Assembly: GCA_038326775.1 (NCBI GenBank) | Contig: JBBQKJ010000004.1 | Location: forward strand, 1-64,000 | DNA from: DYIU01 sp038326775 | GTDB taxonomy: Bacteria; Actinomycetota; Geothermincolia; Fen-727; Anoxymicrobiaceae | Length of the DNA stretch: 64,000 nucleotides | Direction of reading: 5' to 3' | In this document: in pieces, positions 1 to 7,721 of the stretch | Numbering within the stretch: position 1 is the first letter of the stretch | Layout of the letters: every line of letters starts with the position of its first letter | Program-made: the position numbers and the translations under genes | Notes under the pieces: model-generated | Database searches by the model: none | What the model was told of the DNA's origin: nothing | The model's input: only the letters and a program-made list of their open reading frames with translations

Positions 1-49
1 AGACACCATGACATGAATTCATGTCATGGTGTCTGACCCCAGGATGAAT
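1..49. repeat. Type I GGGGTCAG palindrome, loopless copy cut by the window edge
   Basis: Bases 1-34 are a perfect palindrome centred at 17/18. The right arm continues through GACCCCAGGATGAAT to base 49, which matches the right outer arm of the copy at 30966-31062. The left outer arm should lie just outside the window. The copy lacks the internal loop found in the other two type I copies. It lies downstream of the minus-strand fadB gene. Confidence 0.85.
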
Positions 50-61
50 GACCCCAAGGGA

Positions 62-87
62 AAGGGCGGGCTCGAGAGCCCGCCCTT
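62..87 (-). terminator. Intrinsic terminator-like hairpin after fadB
   Basis: An 11-bp GC-rich inverted repeat (62-72 with 77-87, loop CGAG) is read on the minus strand 25 bases after the fadB stop. It is followed by TTTCCC rather than a long U-tract, so termination may be weak. Confidence 0.55.
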
Positions 88-111
88 CAAGTCGATCAAA
101 GTCTGAGCTGA

Positions 112-2184
112 CTACCTCTTGAGGTAAGCCACGACCTCGTCGTCGGTGAGGAACTTCTTGCCGTTTACCTTCTCGCTTATGCCCTTCTGGTCGAGGTATC
201 GGGTAAGCCCGCCCATGAAGAACGGGTAGCCGGCGCCGAATATCATGCCGGTGTCGATGTCCTGCGGCTCGGCCACTACGCCTTCGTCCAGGATGCGGCG
301 CGCCTCGTCGGCCATCGCTTCCAGCACCTTAGCGCGGATCTCCTCTGCCGAGAGCTTCGGCAGCTTGTCGTCCTTCACCATGACCGCGGCGAGCTCGGGG
401 TCGACGTCCTTGGTGAACGGCAGGTAGATGCCCGGCTTCTTCATCTCGACTATCTTCTCGACGTTCGGGTCGACGTGGTACCTGTCGGGGAACGCCGCGG
501 AGAGAGTCTCGCTCGAGTGCAGTGCCACCGCGGGGCCGACCAGCGCTATCAGGTCGAACGGGCCCATCGGCAGGCCGAGGTCCAGTATCGCCTCGTCTAT
601 CTCCTGCGGGGTGTTGGGGCCGAGACCGATGTCGCCCACCACCGTGCTGAAGCGGATGAGCATCCTGTTGACCAGGAAACCCGGGGCGTCGTTCATGAAG
701 ACCATGGTCTTACGTATCTTCTTCCCGACGGCGCCCGCGGTCGCAACGGTGACGTCGTTGGTCTTCTTCCCCCTGATGATCTCGAGCAGCGGCATCGCCG
801 ATATCGGGTTGAAGAAGTGGAACCCGACGACCCTCTCTGGGTTCTTGAGGTCGGACGCCATCTCGGTTATCGAGAGCGTCGAGGTGTTGGTCGCAAGGAT
901 GGCGGTCTCGCTTATGTTTGCCTCCGCCGCGGCGAACACCTTCTTCTTGATGTCCATGTTCTCGAAGACGGCCTCGATGATGAAGTCACAGCCTTCGAAG
1001 TCCTTGTCCTCGAGCGTGTAGGTCACGAGCGTCTTGAGGAAGTTGGCCTTGGGTTCGTCGGTCTTGCCCTTCTTGACCAGGCGGTCGAGCTGGCCGTCGA
1101 TGTAACCCTTGCACTTGTCGAGGACTTCCTGGCTGATGTCCTTCATGACCAGGGGCACCTCGAGGCGCTGCAGGAACAGGAACCCCATCTGGGACGCCAT
1201 GAGCCCGGCGCCGATGACTCCGACCTTGTTGACCGGCAGGGCTTGAGCGTCGGCGGGGACCCCCACCATCTGCTTCGCCCTGCGCTGGGCCAGGTCGAAG
1301 GAGTAAACGGACGCCTTCAGCTGGTCGCTCATGGCCAGGTCGCCCAGCGCCTGGCTTTCCTTCTCGAATCCGTCGTCCAGGCTCCAGACGGCTGCGCCCT
1401 CCATGAGGTCGCACGCCATGTGCGGCGCTATCGGGCCCGCGTGGACCCTGCCCTTGACGAACTCCCGCGCGTCGGCGATCTGCTCCTTCACATCGGAGAG
1501 ATCAGGTTTCCCGCGCTCGATCTTCTCGTCTCCTCCTACGATGTTCGCCAGCAGCTCGACGGACTGGTCGAAGAACTCGACCGGCTCGAACAGCCTGTCG
1601 GCGATCCCCATCTCGAACGCCTTCGCCCCGTTGAGGAAGCGGTTGTTCTGGAGCGGGTTCTTGATGATGACCGTGATGGCCTTTTCGTATCCGATCAGCC
1701 TGGGAAGCAGCTGCGTGCCGCCCCAGGCGGGGACGAGCCCGACGAAGCACTCCGGGAACCCAAAGGCCGGCACGCCCGTCGAGACGGTCCTGTAGTCGCA
1801 GAACAGCGCTATCTCCAGGCCGCCGCCCAGGCACGCGCCGTTGATAGCAGCCAGGGTCGGGACGTCGAGGTCCATGATCCGCTTGAAAGCGGCGTGGCCC
1901 GCGCGCCCCATTTCGACCGCCATCTCCCTGGTCTCAAGTCTCGTGGCCGCCTCTATCAGGTTCGCGCCCACCGAGAAGATGAACGTCTTGCCCGTGAGCA
2001 TGAGGCCCTTGATGTCTTTGTCGAGGTTGTCCATGGCCTCGTTCAGCGACGCCAGGGCTTTGTCGTCGAACGTGTTCGGCTTCTTGTAGTCGGCGCCGTT
2101 GTCCATCGTCATTATGGCGAGCTTGCCCGCCTTGGGGTGGTCGTAGTAGGTCACTTTGAACTGTGTTATCAACTCTTCCGCCAT
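112..2184 (-). CDS. fadB: Multifunctional enoyl-CoA hydratase / 3-hydroxyacyl-CoA dehydrogenase (FadB/FadJ type)
   Basis: This 690-residue protein should catalyse the hydration and NAD-dependent dehydrogenation steps of fatty-acid beta-oxidation in the cytoplasm. An N-terminal crotonase domain (about 15-220) keeps both catalytic glutamates, in GGGLEIAL and GFPECFVG, and the oxyanion-hole glycines. The dehydrogenase follows, with the NAD-binding motif GVIGAGLMASQMG near residue 325, ATNTSTL and the catalytic histidine in GFHFFNP, then the C-terminal helical 3HCDH domain. Length and order match FadB/FadJ alpha subunits. The ATG start has a strong AAAGGAGG site. It lies 37 bases downstream of the thiolase gene on the same strand, so the two form a fadA-fadB operon encoding a trifunctional complex. 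Chain-length preference cannot be read from sequence. Confidence 0.93.
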   Translation of the reverse strand: MAEELITQFKVTYYDHPKAGKLAIMTMDNGADYKKPNTFDDKALASLNEAMDNLDKDIKGLMLTGKTFIFSVGANLIEAATRLETREMAVEMGRAGHAAFKRIMDLDVPTLAAINGACLGGGLEIALFCDYRTVSTGVPAFGFPECFVGLVPAWGGTQLLPRLIGYEKAITVIIKNPLQNNRFLNGAKAFEMGIADRLFEPVEFFDQSVELLANIVGGDEKIERGKPDLSDVKEQIADAREFVKGRVHAGPIAPHMACDLMEGAAVWSLDDGFEKESQALGDLAMSDQLKASVYSFDLAQRRAKQMVGVPADAQALPVNKVGVIGAGLMASQMGFLFLQRLEVPLVMKDISQEVLDKCKGYIDGQLDRLVKKGKTDEPKANFLKTLVTYTLEDKDFEGCDFIIEAVFENMDIKKKVFAAAEANISETAILATNTSTLSITEMASDLKNPERVVGFHFFNPISAMPLLEIIRGKKTNDVTVATAGAVGKKIRKTMVFMNDAPGFLVNRMLIRFSTVVGDIGLGPNTPQEIDEAILDLGLPMGPFDLIALVGPAVALHSSETLSAAFPDRYHVDPNVEKIVEMKKPGIYLPFTKDVDPELAAVMVKDDKLPKLSAEEIRAKVLEAMADEARRILDEGVVAEPQDIDTGMIFGAGYPFFMGGLTRYLDQKGISEKVNGKKFLTDDEVVAYLKR

Positions 2185-2221
2185 CCTGCCTCCTTTCGAA
2201 AATCCGCCGGGTGGCGGAGTG

Positions 2222-3412
2222 TCAGTTGCTTACGTTCTCCCAGATCGTCGCGGCGCCCATACCGAGGCCCACGCAGAGCGTGGTGATGCCGTACTTCGCC
2301 TTGGGGTTCAGCTCGAACAGCTTCGCCAGGTGCGCGACGAGCCTTCCCCCGGAGGAAGCCAGCGGGTGCCCGTATGCGATAGCGCCGCCGAGCTGGTTCA
2401 GCCTCTTGTCCTTGATGCCGTCCATCTTGAAAGCGTCTATGTAGGCAAGGCACTGGACCGCGAAAGCCTCGTTCAGCTCGACAAGGTCGAGGTCGTCGAA
2501 CTTCAGCCCGGTGCGCTCGAGCACCTTCTCCGTCGCGGGGACCGGTCCCAGGCCCATGACCTCGGCCCGCACCCCGGCGTAGGCGAACCCGACCGCCTTC
2601 ATCTTCGGCTTCAGGCCCAGCTTCTCCACCAGCTTTCCGGAAACGACGAGCGTGCCGGCGGCCCCATCGTTCAGGCCCGAGGAGTTGCCGGCCGTAACGC
2701 GGCCGCCCTTGCGGAACGGCAGGCGAAGGCCCTTCATGTTCTCCACGGTCGCCTCGGGCCGGGGCTGCTCGTCCTTGTCCGCGACCTTCCATCCATCGGT
2801 CGTCCAGACCGTCATCGGGATTATGATGTCGTCGAAGTGGCCCGCGTCCAGCGCGTCTTTCGCCTTCTTCTGGCAGTAGACCGCGTACTCGTCGGCCATC
2901 TGGCGGGTCAAATTAGGGTACATGTCGTGGATGTTCTCAGCAATCATCCCCATGTTCAGCGCGCTGGGGTCCACGATCTTTTCGGCGATGAAGCGCGGGT
3001 TGGGGTCGGCGCCCTGCCCCATGGGGTGGTGCCCCATGTGCTCGACCCCGCCCGCGACGATGGCGTCGGCCATCCCCATGGCGACAGCGCTCACCGCGCA
3101 GTTGATGGCGGTCATCCCACCGGCGCACATGCGGTCGACCGAGTAGCCGGGGGTCTCGGCGGGAAGGCCGGCCAGCAAGGCGGTGGTGCGCCCCATCGTG
3201 AGGCCCTGGTCTCCCATCTGGGTTGTCGCACCCCATATGTTGTCATCAATCATGGACGGCTCGACCTGGGGGTTCCGCTTCATCAGAGAGCGGATAATCT
3301 TCACCACCATATCGTCCGCGCGCGTCAGCGCGAAGAAGCCGTCCGGGCGCGCCTTGCCGAACGCCGTCCGGCAGGCGTCGAGGACGTATACGTCTTGCTG
3401 CTCTTTCGCCAT
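2222..3412 (-). CDS. fadA: Acetyl-CoA acyltransferase (thiolase, FadA type)
   Basis: A 396-residue thiolase performing the thiolytic cleavage step of beta-oxidation. The nucleophilic cysteine is in VDRMCAGGMTAIN, the histidine in YGHPLASSGGR and the second cysteine in TTLCVGLGMG, so all three active-site elements are present. The ATG at 3412 is preceded by AAAGGAGGAATCAGT, an ideal ribosome site. It is the first gene of an operon with the hydratase/dehydrogenase downstream, the usual bacterial beta-subunit/alpha-subunit pair. A TATAAT box about 60 bases upstream (3472-3477, minus strand) probably drives both genes. A biosynthetic thiolase is less likely given the partner. Confidence 0.93.
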   Translation of the reverse strand: MAKEQQDVYVLDACRTAFGKARPDGFFALTRADDMVVKIIRSLMKRNPQVEPSMIDDNIWGATTQMGDQGLTMGRTTALLAGLPAETPGYSVDRMCAGGMTAINCAVSAVAMGMADAIVAGGVEHMGHHPMGQGADPNPRFIAEKIVDPSALNMGMIAENIHDMYPNLTRQMADEYAVYCQKKAKDALDAGHFDDIIIPMTVWTTDGWKVADKDEQPRPEATVENMKGLRLPFRKGGRVTAGNSSGLNDGAAGTLVVSGKLVEKLGLKPKMKAVGFAYAGVRAEVMGLGPVPATEKVLERTGLKFDDLDLVELNEAFAVQCLAYIDAFKMDGIKDKRLNQLGGAIAYGHPLASSGGRLVAHLAKLFELNPKAKYGITTLCVGLGMGAATIWENVSN

Positions 3413-3471
3413 ACTGATTCCTCCTTTTATCTCCTCGCGGGCTCTTCTTTGACTGAAATGCCACGGGGTTC

Positions 3472-3477
3472 ATTATA
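3472..3477 (-). promoter_or_regulatory. -10 box for the fadA-fadB operon
   Basis: The minus strand reads TATAAT, a perfect -10 hexamer, about 60 bases before the fadA start codon. No convincing -35 hexamer lies 17-18 bases upstream, so an activator or extended -10 promoter is possible. Confidence 0.45.
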
Positions 3478-3551
3478 CTGCGAGGCCCCGCGGCGATACC
3501 AGCATATCACCGATGCAAGTCGCTTCTCAAATATTTGACATGTCGTTGGTA

Positions 3552-3705
3552 ATAATCGGGGTCAGATCTGATTTCATGCGAAGGTCAGGCACCCTGACAT
3601 GAATTCGCGGCGGCTGCCGGATGTCTCGGATACGAATTCATGTCAGGGTGCCTGACCCCAACATGAATCCACGCGACTGATGAAATTAGATCTGAGCCCG
3701 ATTAT
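3552..3705. repeat. Type II palindromic repeat carrying a nested type I repeat
   Basis: Outer arms 3552-3577 and 3680-3705 (26 bases, two mismatches) contain GGGGTCAGATCTGATTTCAT and its complement. The material between them includes a complete type I hairpin at 3583-3657. The outer right arm ends on the first plus-strand base of the stop codon (TCA, 3705-3707) of the minus-strand GGDEF gene. This looks like one repeat inserted into the loop of another. Confidence 0.8.
3583..3657. repeat. Type I palindromic repeat with conserved loop (inner copy)
   Basis: Arms 3583-3607 and 3633-3657 are a perfect 25-bp inverted repeat containing GACATGAATTC. The 25-base loop (GCTGCC, then GGATGTCTCGGATA) closely matches the loop of the copy at 30966-31062, so the whole hairpin, not only the stem, is conserved. 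Confidence 0.85.
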
Positions 3706-5168
3706 CAGTCGCGGAAGACGGCGAGGTTGCGGCCGTTCTCCTTGGCCTCGTAGAGGGCGCCGTCGGCTTTGGCGATGACGTCCGCGCGGTCGCTTACGTT
3801 GGCGCTCGGGTAGGTGGCCACGCCGAGGCTCACCGTGACGTTCAATCCCTGCTCGGTCCCCATGAAAGTGGTGTTCTCCACGGCGCGCCTTATCCGCTCC
3901 GCGGTCTGGAACGCCTCGACCCCTCCGGTCTCGGGCAGAAGCACCGCGAACTCCTCGCCTCCGTAGCGCGCCACCACGTCCATCGAGCGCAGGCAGCTCT
4001 TGACCAACGCCGCAATGCCCTTCAGTATCTCGTCGCCACAGAGGTGGCCGTAGTTGTCGTTGACCCGTTTGAAATGGTCGATGTCCAGTATTATCAGGCT
4101 GAACACAGTGTTGTAGCGGTCGGAGCGCGTGAACTCCTTCTCGAACAACTCCTGGAAGAAGCGGTGGTTGTATATCTTGGTCAACCCGTCGGTGATCGCC
4201 AGCTGGCGGGTCGCCTCGTAGAGCCTGGCGTTGTCGATCACTATGGTGACCTGGTTCTGCACGAGGTCAAGGATCGCCTGTGCGTCCCTGACGAACGAAG
4301 GGCTCTGGTGCTGGCAAAGCGCCAGTATCCCTATGACCTTCTTCTGCGCGGTCAGGGGAATGTGCACGTACGAGTAGGGACGCGCCGGCTCGCCCTGGCT
4401 CTCCCCCACGTTGTCCTCGCCGTAGACGATGATGCTGGCCCATTCCGAGCGGTCGTCCTCCCAGCCGTATCCGGAGGCCAGTTCGAAAGCCTGTCGCTTC
4501 ATCCCATCGAGGGAATCCGCAACGGTAGGGCGGTTGACATGCATCACCATGTCTTCTTCCTCGAACATCAGCACCATGCCAACGGCGTTGCCCATAACCC
4601 GCGAGATTATCTCCAGCACCGAGTGGACCGTCTCCCGGTAGTCTTTGCTTACGCCCGCGAGCGAGCCCAGGTCGTTAAGGATAGTCGACTCGAACAACTT
4701 CGAGTCCAGCAGGTCGATGACCCGGCTGAAGACGCCGGCTTCCTCCAGCAGTTTGGAGGGGACCGACCTCCTCTCCTGCCCGGCCAGCGCCTGGCGGCTC
4801 CTCTCGATCTGCTCCTTGACCACGTTCAGAAGCTGCTCTGGCTTGAACCCCTTGGTGACATAGGCGTCGGCGCCGGTCTTAAGGCCCCAGAACATGTCGC
4901 TCTGCTGGTCCCGCCCGGTCAGCATGACCACTGGAGTGTCGCGCGTGTACTCGTCGTCTTTCAACAGGCGGCAGACCTGGTAACCGTTTATCCTGGGCAT
5001 CTCCACGTCGAGGATTATGAGGTCGGGGCCCTCTGCGTAGGCCTTATTTATGGCCTCCAGGCCATCCCAGGCGACGCTGACGGAGTACTCCGCGTCCTCC
5101 AGGATTGCCGAGGTTATCTTCACCACGAGCTTGTTGTCGTCGGCCAGCAGGATTTTGGCCTGGCTCAT
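3705..5168 (-). CDS. Response regulator with GAF and GGDEF domains (diguanylate cyclase)
   Basis: A 487-residue protein predicted to make cyclic di-GMP. Residues 1-125 are a receiver domain with acidic pocket D10-D11 and phospho-acceptor D54 in LDVEMP. Residues about 150-320 form a GAF-like sensor domain. The C-terminus is a GGDEF domain with an intact GGEEF active site in RYGGEEFAVLLPE. Five residues before it, RSMD fits the RxxD product-inhibition I-site. The ATG has a GGAGGAG ribosome site. No histidine kinase gene is adjacent, so its input is unknown. The stop codon abuts the palindromic repeat. Output should be c-di-GMP, probably feeding surface or motility control, given PilT and a second GGDEF gene at 42-45 kb. 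Confidence 0.9.
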   Translation of the reverse strand: MSQAKILLADDNKLVVKITSAILEDAEYSVSVAWDGLEAINKAYAEGPDLIILDVEMPRINGYQVCRLLKDDEYTRDTPVVMLTGRDQQSDMFWGLKTGADAYVTKGFKPEQLLNVVKEQIERSRQALAGQERRSVPSKLLEEAGVFSRVIDLLDSKLFESTILNDLGSLAGVSKDYRETVHSVLEIISRVMGNAVGMVLMFEEEDMVMHVNRPTVADSLDGMKRQAFELASGYGWEDDRSEWASIIVYGEDNVGESQGEPARPYSYVHIPLTAQKKVIGILALCQHQSPSFVRDAQAILDLVQNQVTIVIDNARLYEATRQLAITDGLTKIYNHRFFQELFEKEFTRSDRYNTVFSLIILDIDHFKRVNDNYGHLCGDEILKGIAALVKSCLRSMDVVARYGGEEFAVLLPETGGVEAFQTAERIRRAVENTTFMGTEQGLNVTVSLGVATYPSANVSDRADVIAKADGALYEAKENGRNLAVFRD

Positions 5169-5225
5169 CCGCTCCTCCTGCCCTGTTCCACCCGACGAGT
5201 CCCGCGCCGGGGCTGTGTTCAGTCA

Positions 5226-5231
5226 ATGATA
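5226..5231 (-). promoter_or_regulatory. Possible -10 box for the REC-GAF-GGDEF gene
   Basis: The minus strand reads TATCAT about 57 bases before the start codon. The -35 region is poor, so this is tentative. Confidence 0.25.
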
Positions 5232-5289
5232 CCGAAAAACGCCCGGCGCTGCTTGAATTCCGGCCCGGAGCATCATTGAGCGATCTCAA

Positions 5290-5318
5290 TTGAGCCGAAG
5301 CCCTCTTTGTGTTATCAT
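5290..5318 (+). promoter_or_regulatory. Sigma-70-type promoter for the FmdB-like gene
   Basis: TTGAGC (5290-5295) and TATCAT (5313-5318) are separated by exactly 17 bases and point toward the zinc-ribbon gene 80 bases downstream. The predicted leader contains a small GACCGG/CCGGTC inverted repeat (about 5327-5358) of unknown meaning. Confidence 0.65.
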
Positions 5319-5397
5319 GATTTTAGACCGGACCCGACCAGAAATGGCGGCCCGGTCCTTGTTTCGTGCTGATATTGACGAGTAAAGAGCGTCCGGG

Positions 5398-5727
5398 ATG
5401 CCCACGTACGAGTACAAGTGCAAAGATTGTGACACGACCTTCGAGGTCGTCCACGGAATCAACGACAGCGTCGAGTCCTGCGAGGCCTGCGGCGGGAAGG
5501 TCCGCAAGGTCTTCCACCCCATCGGAGTGATCTTCAAGGGCTCGGGCTTCTACGCGACCGACGCCAAGAAGCCGAGCAACAAGCCCGCGGGGATGGCCGA
5601 ACGCGACCAGCAGGACGAAAAGCCCGAAGAAAAGCCCAAATCCGAAGGAAACGGCGGCAAGAAGAAGGACGACAAAAAGGACGAGAGGAAGGACGAGAAG
5701 TCCGACAGCAAGTCCAAGTCCTCCTGA
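5398..5727 (+). CDS. FmdB-family zinc-ribbon protein
   Basis: A 109-residue protein. The first 45 residues are a FmdB/CxxC-CxxC zinc ribbon, MPTYEYKCKDCDTTFEV followed by SCEACGGKVRKVFHPIG. The GSGFYATD segment that follows is also typical of the family. The remainder is a highly charged, Lys/Glu/Asp-rich, probably disordered tail. FmdB was named as a putative regulator of formamidase, but the function of most members is unknown and no amide-hydrolysing gene is nearby. It has its own promoter and no same-strand neighbour close upstream. The start is clear because the family begins MPxYEY. Confidence 0.85.
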   Translation: MPTYEYKCKDCDTTFEVVHGINDSVESCEACGGKVRKVFHPIGVIFKGSGFYATDAKKPSNKPAGMAERDQQDEKPEEKPKSEGNGGKKKDDKKDERKDEKSDSKSKSS

Positions 5728-5774
5728 GCCGGGCAGCCTCCGCCGGCACCGACACCATCGGCGGCGCGGCGGAC

Positions 5775-5870
5775 TAATACATGGCCTCAGATCTGATTTC
5801 ATTAGTCTCATAGCCGCCAACCGGATCATCGCGCGCAGACTAATGAAATCAGATCTGAGGCCATGTATTA
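5775..5870. repeat. Type II palindromic repeat with 28-base loop
   Basis: Arms 5775-5808 and 5837-5870 are a perfect 34-bp inverted repeat containing CTCAGATCTGATTTCAT, the same core as the outer arms at 3552-3705. The loop is 5809-5836. It lies 48 bases after the FmdB-like gene and 49 bases before the mtnP start, so it could insulate the two transcription units. A weak TAAAAT box follows at 5876-5881. Confidence 0.85.
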
Positions 5871-5919
5871 TGGTGTAAAATCGCTGTACCCATCCGATTG
5901 GTTATTCAGGGAGGTTTAC

Positions 5920-6798
5920 ATGGGCGAGAGAAACCCCATCGGCATTACTGGGGGGACCGGGGTCTACGAGATAGTGGACCTGGAGGTCACGGACCAGGTC
6001 GAGGTCGACACTCCGTTCGGCCAGCCTTCGGACCATTACATCATCGGCAGGCTCCAGGGCATCGATGTTGTCTTCCTGGCCCGCCACGGGCGCGGGCACA
6101 AGCTCTCGGCGTTAGGAGTGAACTACCGCGCCAACATATACGGCTTCAAGGCGCTGGGCTGCGATTCCCTGCTCTCGGTAAGCGCTGTGGGAAGCATGAA
6201 GGAACGGTTCCGCCCCACCGACATCGTCATCCCCGACCAGTTCTTCGACCACACCAGGCGCCGCGAGAACACTTTCTTCCCGAGCACGCCGGCGGTCCAC
6301 GTCGACGTGGCCGACCCTACCTGCGCGGTCCTCAACGGGCTGCTCTACGAGAGCAGCCTCAAGGCCGGCGCCACCGCAACCCTGGGAGGAACGTACATCT
6401 GCATCGACGGCCCGGCGTTCTCGACCCGGGCCGAGTCTAAGGTGTACCGGGGCTGGGGCGTCGACGTAATCGGCATGACCGGGGCCACCGAGGTGAAGCT
6501 GTGCCGCGAGGCGGAGATGTGCTACGGCTCGCTGGCGCTCGTAACCGACTACGACGTCTGGAAGGAAGGCTCCGAGGACGTCACCGCCGACGTCATCGTG
6601 GCCAACCTGCACAAGAACGCCGCGACGGCCAAGGAGATCCTCAAGGACGTGATCCTCAGTATCCCCGGTGAGCGCGGCTGCAGCTGCCGCCAGGCGCTCG
6701 AGTACGCGATCCTCACGCACCCCGACGCCATCCCCGACGAGACGAGACGCCGGCTCCGCGTGCTCACCGGCAAGTACCTGCCGTGCGAGGAGGAGTAG
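5920..6798 (+). CDS. mtnP: S-methyl-5'-thioadenosine phosphorylase
   Basis: A 292-residue nucleoside phosphorylase (PNP/MTAP family) cleaving methylthioadenosine from polyamine or SAM metabolism into adenine and methylthioribose-1-phosphate. Characteristic segments are GITGGTGVYEI, the phosphate-site ARHGRGH, the SVGSM-like SAVGSMKE, and CIDGPAFSTRAESK followed by GMTGATEVKLCREAEMCY. The ATG at 5920 has AGGGAGGT upstream; an earlier in-frame ATG at 5863 lies inside the palindromic repeat and is rejected. It is the first gene of a tight five-gene operon and its stop is two bases before the PfkB kinase start. The TGATE sequence could suit either MTA or other 6-aminopurines, so substrate is inferred from the family. 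Confidence 0.88.
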   Translation: MGERNPIGITGGTGVYEIVDLEVTDQVEVDTPFGQPSDHYIIGRLQGIDVVFLARHGRGHKLSALGVNYRANIYGFKALGCDSLLSVSAVGSMKERFRPTDIVIPDQFFDHTRRRENTFFPSTPAVHVDVADPTCAVLNGLLYESSLKAGATATLGGTYICIDGPAFSTRAESKVYRGWGVDVIGMTGATEVKLCREAEMCYGSLALVTDYDVWKEGSEDVTADVIVANLHKNAATAKEILKDVILSIPGERGCSCRQALEYAILTHPDAIPDETRRRLRVLTGKYLPCEEE

Positions 6799-6800
6799 CG

Positions 6801-7709
6801 ATGGGAGTGCTCGTGGTCGGCTCCGTGGCCCTCGACAGCGTAAAGACGCCGTTCGGCGAGGTGCGCGACGCCCTGGGCGGCTCGGCGACGTTCTTCTCGG
6901 TCGCGGCGGCATACTTCAGCGAGGTCGCCATGGTGGCGGTGGTGGGCAGCGACTTCCCCGTGGAGCACATCGAGATGCTGCGCTCGCGCGGCATCGACAC
7001 CTCGGGCCTGGTGACCGCAGAGGGCGAGACTTTCCGCTGGGCGGGCGTCTACGGCCACGACCTGAACGACCGCGAGACGATCGAGACGCGGCTGAACGTG
7101 TTCGAGACTTTCAGGCCGGAGATCCCGGAGCGGCTCGCGGCGAGCGAGTTCGTCTTCCTGGCCAACATCGACCCGGAGCTCCAGCTCTCCGTCCTCGAGC
7201 AGGTAAATGAGCCGCGCCTGGTCGCCTGCGACACCATGGACTTCTGGATAGAGGGAAAGCGCGAGGCCCTGTGCATGCTCATGGAGAAGGTCGACATCGT
7301 GGTGATGAACGACGCCGAGTGCCGCATGCTCGCCGGCGAGCCCAACCTGATAAAGGCCGCCAGGGCGGTCCTGGAGATGGGGCCGAGATCGATCGTGGTC
7401 AAGAAGGGCGAGCACGGCGCGCTCCTGGCCGACCGCGACTGTTTTTTCATCGCCCCCGCGTACCCCTGCGAGGACGTCTTCGACCCCACGGGGGCGGGCG
7501 ACTCCTTCGCGGGAGGTTTCATGGGCTACCTGGCGAGAACGAGGGATTTGTCCACCTCCGGCATCCGCAGGGCGGTCATCTTCGGGACAGTGATGGCCTC
7601 GTTCTGCGTGGAGGAGTTCAGCGTCGACGGCATGACATCGCTCGACCAGGCCGGCATCGAGAGGCGTTTCAGGGTGCTCCGGGAACTCTCTCATTTTGAA
7701 ATGGAATAA
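6801..7709 (+). CDS. PfkB-family carbohydrate/nucleoside kinase
   Basis: A 302-residue ribokinase-superfamily protein. The C-terminal signature DPTGAGDSFAGGFMGYL contains the catalytic aspartate and anion hole, and VVKKGEHGALL is the usual beta-clasp/ATP-site segment. The N-terminal GSVALDSVKTPFG matches the family's substrate-side start. The ATG at 6801 has GAGGAGGAG overlapping the mtnP stop region, so translation is probably coupled. Its immediate partnership with MTA phosphorylase suggests a role in purine or methylthioribose salvage, for example as an adenosine or sugar kinase. The sequence alone does not fix the substrate. Confidence 0.82.
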   Translation: MGVLVVGSVALDSVKTPFGEVRDALGGSATFFSVAAAYFSEVAMVAVVGSDFPVEHIEMLRSRGIDTSGLVTAEGETFRWAGVYGHDLNDRETIETRLNVFETFRPEIPERLAASEFVFLANIDPELQLSVLEQVNEPRLVACDTMDFWIEGKREALCMLMEKVDIVVMNDAECRMLAGEPNLIKAARAVLEMGPRSIVVKKGEHGALLADRDCFFIAPAYPCEDVFDPTGAGDSFAGGFMGYLARTRDLSTSGIRRAVIFGTVMASFCVEEFSVDGMTSLDQAGIERRFRVLRELSHFEME

Positions 7710-7721
7710 ACGGAGAGCCAA

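Noticed and set aside
475..2286. 603-codon open frame on the + strand antisense to fadB
   Set aside because: It is fully antisense to a gene with intact catalytic motifs, has Arg/Val/Asp-rich unnatural composition and no ribosome site; long antisense frames are common at this GC content. The same applies to 6549-9245 (-) and to the part of the frame from 13764 antisense to clpB.
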